Source of the DNA: Anatilimnocola floriformis
Lineage (GTDB): Bacteria > Planctomycetota > Planctomycetia > Pirellulales > Pirellulaceae
Direction of reading: 5' to 3'
Assembly: GCF_024256385.1 (NCBI RefSeq)
Contig: NZ_JAMLFW010000001.1
Coordinates: 1,612,001 to 1,676,000 of the forward strand
DNA length: 64,000 nt
The translations under genes were made by a program, and so were the position numbers. How positions within the stretch are numbered: the stretch's first letter is position 1; each line of letters starts with the position of its first letter. The notes below the pieces were generated by a model. It worked only from the letters and a program-made list of their open reading frames with translations, searched no databases and was not told the DNA's origin. Positions 61,141-64,000 of this stretch are shown piece by piece.

Positions 61141-63894
61141 ATGACCACCACTGTTTTCGATCCGTTTGGCGCCCGCGACACTTTCGACACCGGCCACGGC
61201 GAAGCCGGCATCTACCGCCTCAGCAAGCTTGAACAACTCGGCTTGGGCGCGGTTAGCAAGTTGCCTTTTTCGATTCGCGTGCTGCTCGAAGCCGCCCTGC
61301 GAAATTGCGACGGCTACATCGTGACCGAAGACGATGTGAAAGCCCTCGCCAGCTGGAACGCCGCCGAACCGGCCAAACGCGAAATCCCCTTCATGCCGGC
61401 CCGCGTGGTGCTGCAAGACTTCACCGGTGTGCCCTGCGTCGTCGATCTCGCCGCAATGCGTTCGGCCATGGAACGCCTCGGCGGCGATCCGAAGAAAATC
61501 AATCCGCTCATCCCTGTCGACCTCGTGATCGATCACAGCGTGCAGGTCGATTTCTTCGGCACTTCGACTTCGCTCGGTCAAAACGTTGAACTCGAGTTTC
61601 AACGCAACCGCGAACGTTACGAATTCCTCCGCTGGGGACAGCGAGCCTTCAATAACTTCCGCGTCGTGCCGCCAGACGTCGGCATCGTCCACCAGGTGAA
61701 TCTCGAATATCTCGCCAAGGGCGTGTTCATTCGCAGCGATAAGAAGGGCCCGGTCGCGTTGCCCGATTCGCTCGTCGGCACCGACAGCCATACGACAATG
61801 ATCAACGGCTTGGGCGTGCTCGGCTGGGGCGTCGGCGGCATCGAAGCCGAAGCCGTGATGCTCGGCCAACCGCTGTACATGCTGTTGCCCGAAGTGATCG
61901 GGTTCGAATTGACCGGCGAACTACCGGCCGGCGTGACCGCGACCGATCTGGTGCTGACCGTGACGCAGCAATTGCGCAAGGTCGGCGTCGTCGATAAGTT
62001 CGTCGAGTTCTACGGCCCGGGCGTACGGAAGATGTCGCTCGCTGATCGTGCGACGATCGCCAACATGGCCCCTGAATACGGCGCGACGATGGGCTTCTTC
62101 CCCATCGATGATGAAACGCTCAACTTCCTCCGCCGCACCGGCCGGACCGAACAAGAGGTTTCGCTGGTCGAAAAATACTGCAAGGCGCAAGGCCTCTTCA
62201 GCACGGCCGATTCGCCGGAGCTCAATTACACGAAGAAGGTTTCGCTCGATCTGAGCACCATCGAGCCTTCGCTGGCCGGGCCAAAACGGCCGCAAGATCG
62301 CGTGCCGCTGTCGTCGATGAAATCGACCTGGCAGAAAGCTCTGAAAGCGCCGGTTGCCGAGCGCGGCTTTCAACTCGACGATGCTGCCCTCAAACGCAAA
62401 GGCACCGTGCAAAGCAACGGCCACAGCGAGACGATCGGCCATGGCGCCGTGGTGATCGCTGCCATCACGAGTTGCACAAACACCAGCAATCCGTCGGTCA
62501 TGCTCGCGGCCGGTTTGCTCGCGAAGAAAGCGGTCGCCAAGGGACTGAAAGTTCCCGCCTACGTGAAGACCAGCCTCGCGCCTGGATCGCGCGTCGTTAC
62601 CGATTACTTCGATCGCGCCGGTGTTTCGGCGGCGCTCGATACGCTCGGCTTTCAAACCGTCGGCTATGGTTGCACCACCTGCATCGGCAACAGCGGTCCG
62701 CTGCCGGATAACGTCGCTGCGGCAGTCACGGAAGGTGATCTCGTCGCCTCCGCCGTCATCAGTGGCAACCGCAATTTCGAAGGCCGCGTCAATCCGCTCG
62801 TGAAGGCCAACTTCCTGGCCAGTCCGCCGCTGGTTGTCGCTTACGCTCTCGCTGGCACCACCGACATCGATCTGGTGAACGAACCAATCGGCCAAGGCGA
62901 TGCCGGGCCGGTGATGCTGAAGGACATCTGGCCGACGCACGCCGAAGTGCAGCACGCGATCAACGAATTCGTGCAAGCCGACATGTTCAGCAGCCGCTAT
63001 TCGCTTGCCTTCGACGGCAACCAAACGTGGAATCAAATCAAAGTCGCTGAAGGTGCGCTCTTCAACTGGAACGAAGCGAGCACCTACATCCAGGAACCAC
63101 CGTTCCTGGCTGACTTCAGTGCCAATGCCAACGCGGTGCGTCCGATTCGCGGCGCTCGCGTCCTGGCGATGCTCGGCGACAGCGTAACGACCGATCACAT
63201 TTCGCCCGCGGGCAACATTGCCAAGAAGAGCCCGGCAGGTGAGTTCTTGATGGCGAACGGCGTGCAGCCGGTCGACTTCAACAGCTACGGCGCCCGTCGC
63301 GGCAACGACCGCGTGATGGTTCGCGGCACCTTTGCCAACGTCCGCATCCGCAACTTCCTCGCCCCCGGCACCGAAGGTGGCGTGACGAAGTACCTCGGCG
63401 CGGGGCACGTCGCCGGCAAGCCGCCGGTCGCTGACAACGACGCCGGCCAAGTGATGCCGATCTACGATGCTGCGATGAAGTACAAAGCTGCCGGCACGCC
63501 GACGATCATTCTCGCCGGAGTGGAATACGGCACGGGTTCGTCGCGCGACTGGGCCGCCAAGGGCACTAGCCTGCTCGGCGTGCGAGCTGTGATCGCGGCC
63601 AGCTACGAGCGGATTCACCGCAGCAACCTGGTGAACATGGGCGTACTGCCGCTGCAATTCCTCGACGGCCAAACCTGGAAATCGCTCGGCCTGAACGGCG
63701 ACGAAACCTTCGAAATCCTTGGCCTTGATGAAAGCCTCGCCCCCCGGACGCAAATCAGCGTGCAAGCCACCTCACCCGACGGCACGAGCAAAACCTTCGC
63801 CGCCGCCGTCCGCATCGACACGCCCGTCGAACTCGACTACTACCGCAATGGTGGGATTCTGCAGACGGTGGTGAAGAAGCTGATGGTAGAATAA
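61141..63894 (+). CDS. acnA: Aconitate hydratase A
   Basis: A 917-residue aconitase that interconverts citrate and isocitrate in the TCA cycle. It has the AcnA/IRP1 architecture: the [23 protein letters not shown] block, the [4Fe-4S] ligands Cys445 in [13 protein letters not shown] and Cys511/Cys514 in [13 protein letters not shown], the HISPAGNI region and the C-terminal swivel domain with [14 protein letters not shown]. The start at 61141 gives [15 protein letters not shown], matching the family; the frame opens at 61090 without protein character. The upstream gap contains the divergent promoters of acnA and the DUF4349 gene. Confidence 0.97.
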   Translation: MTTTVFDPFGARDTFDTGHGEAGIYRLSKLEQLGLGAVSKLPFSIRVLLEAALRNCDGYIVTEDDVKALASWNAAEPAKREIPFMPARVVLQDFTGVPCVVDLAAMRSAMERLGGDPKKINPLIPVDLVIDHSVQVDFFGTSTSLGQNVELEFQRNRERYEFLRWGQRAFNNFRVVPPDVGIVHQVNLEYLAKGVFIRSDKKGPVALPDSLVGTDSHTTMINGLGVLGWGVGGIEAEAVMLGQPLYMLLPEVIGFELTGELPAGVTATDLVLTVTQQLRKVGVVDKFVEFYGPGVRKMSLADRATIANMAPEYGATMGFFPIDDETLNFLRRTGRTEQEVSLVEKYCKAQGLFSTADSPELNYTKKVSLDLSTIEPSLAGPKRPQDRVPLSSMKSTWQKALKAPVAERGFQLDDAALKRKGTVQSNGHSETIGHGAVVIAAITSCTNTSNPSVMLAAGLLAKKAVAKGLKVPAYVKTSLAPGSRVVTDYFDRAGVSAALDTLGFQTVGYGCTTCIGNSGPLPDNVAAAVTEGDLVASAVISGNRNFEGRVNPLVKANFLASPPLVVAYALAGTTDIDLVNEPIGQGDAGPVMLKDIWPTHAEVQHAINEFVQADMFSSRYSLAFDGNQTWNQIKVAEGALFNWNEASTYIQEPPFLADFSANANAVRPIRGARVLAMLGDSVTTDHISPAGNIAKKSPAGEFLMANGVQPVDFNSYGARRGNDRVMVRGTFANVRIRNFLAPGTEGGVTKYLGAGHVAGKPPVADNDAGQVMPIYDAAMKYKAAGTPTIILAGVEYGTGSSRDWAAKGTSLLGVRAVIAASYERIHRSNLVNMGVLPLQFLDGQTWKSLGLNGDETFEILGLDESLAPRTQISVQATSPDGTSKTFAAAVRIDTPVELDYYRNGGILQTVVKKLMVE

Positions 63895-63947
63895 GTATGT
63901 GAGGTATGCTTTAGTCATAGGCTGTCCGAAGTGCGGAGATTGTGTCC

Positions 63948-64000
63948 ATGACGTTCGATATCCAAGCACTCGGGTTGGATCAGTTGTCGGCGGCTGAAAA
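63948..64000 (+). CDS. 5' fragment, possible addiction-module antitoxin
   Basis: An ATG at 63948 opens a frame that runs off the window: MTFDIQALGLDQLSAAEK. The pattern of a short N terminus followed by L-x-x-L-S-x-x-E-[KR] resembles the start of the putative addiction-module component (Unstab_antitox) family. Only 17 residues are visible, so this is a suggestion. A toxin gene of the RelE type would be expected just downstream. Confidence 0.4.
   Translation, partial: MTFDIQALGLDQLSAAE

Noticed and set aside
61921-63765. 614-codon open frame antisense to acnA
   Set aside because: Antisense shadow of a high-GC gene; composition is unlike a protein and acnA is unambiguous.

Overview
The window comes from a GC-rich member of the Planctomycetota, most likely of the Pirellulales type. 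The evidence is the set of families present: two Tat-exported DUF1501 proteins, a cytochrome c/DUF1549/DUF1553 protein paired with one of them, a DUF1559 pseudopilin-like protein with its small lipoprotein partner, a Cys-rich BBP7-type outer-membrane barrel, two surface proteins with LEPR-XLL-like N termini (one of 3,996 residues with cohesin and dockerin modules), SHD1 domains fused to WD40 repeats, and a tetrahydromethanopterin C1 enzyme (Ftr). No tRNA, rRNA, CRISPR array, insertion sequence or prophage was recognised.

Layout. 0-17 kb: DUF1501 and SHD1/WD40 genes; a convergent GT2 glycosyltransferase plus GT-C-like membrane protein pair; a MoxR-type ATPase; a DUF1549/DUF1553-DUF1501 operon; two Opp/Dpp-type ABC ATPases without permeases; then a tight run of CoA-binding protein, two cupins and a second SHD1/WD40 protein, facing a DUF3616 gene. 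17-26 kb: a DNA-repair and metabolism run (Lhr helicase, Nei glycosylase, an ornithine cyclodeaminase-like LOR/SDH protein, a VOC protein), then the oppositely oriented ftr and a 5-formyl-THF cyclo-ligase. 26-34 kb: pseudopilin and lipoprotein, a three-gene envelope/peptidase operon on the minus strand, an arginine dihydrolase-like protein, cysK with a promoter and terminator-like leader, and an S1-domain protein. 34-47 kb: RTX-like surface protein, diguanylate cyclase, lumazine synthase, zinc-ribbon protein, RRM protein, a propeller-like exported protein, the BBP7 barrel and an esterase. 47-64 kb: the giant surface protein, a long AT-richer intergenic region with GTTATA repeats, a DUF4349 lipoprotein, aconitase, and the start of a likely antitoxin at the right edge.

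The genes mix housekeeping functions (acnA, cysK, ribH, S1 protein, lhr-nei) with planctomycete envelope biology. Most interesting are: the two halves of the cyanobacterial arginine-to-proline enzyme AgrE/ArgZ present as separate genes 7.1 kb apart; a conserved-looking lhr-nei neighbour pair; a cohesin-dockerin-cohesin C terminus on a giant repeat protein; intergenic inverted repeats carrying a terminal GTAG, as in REP elements handled by RAYT transposases; and a promoter-leader-terminator arrangement in front of cysK that looks like an attenuator. Terminators and start codons were assigned by eye. Domain names come from motif recognition, not from searches.
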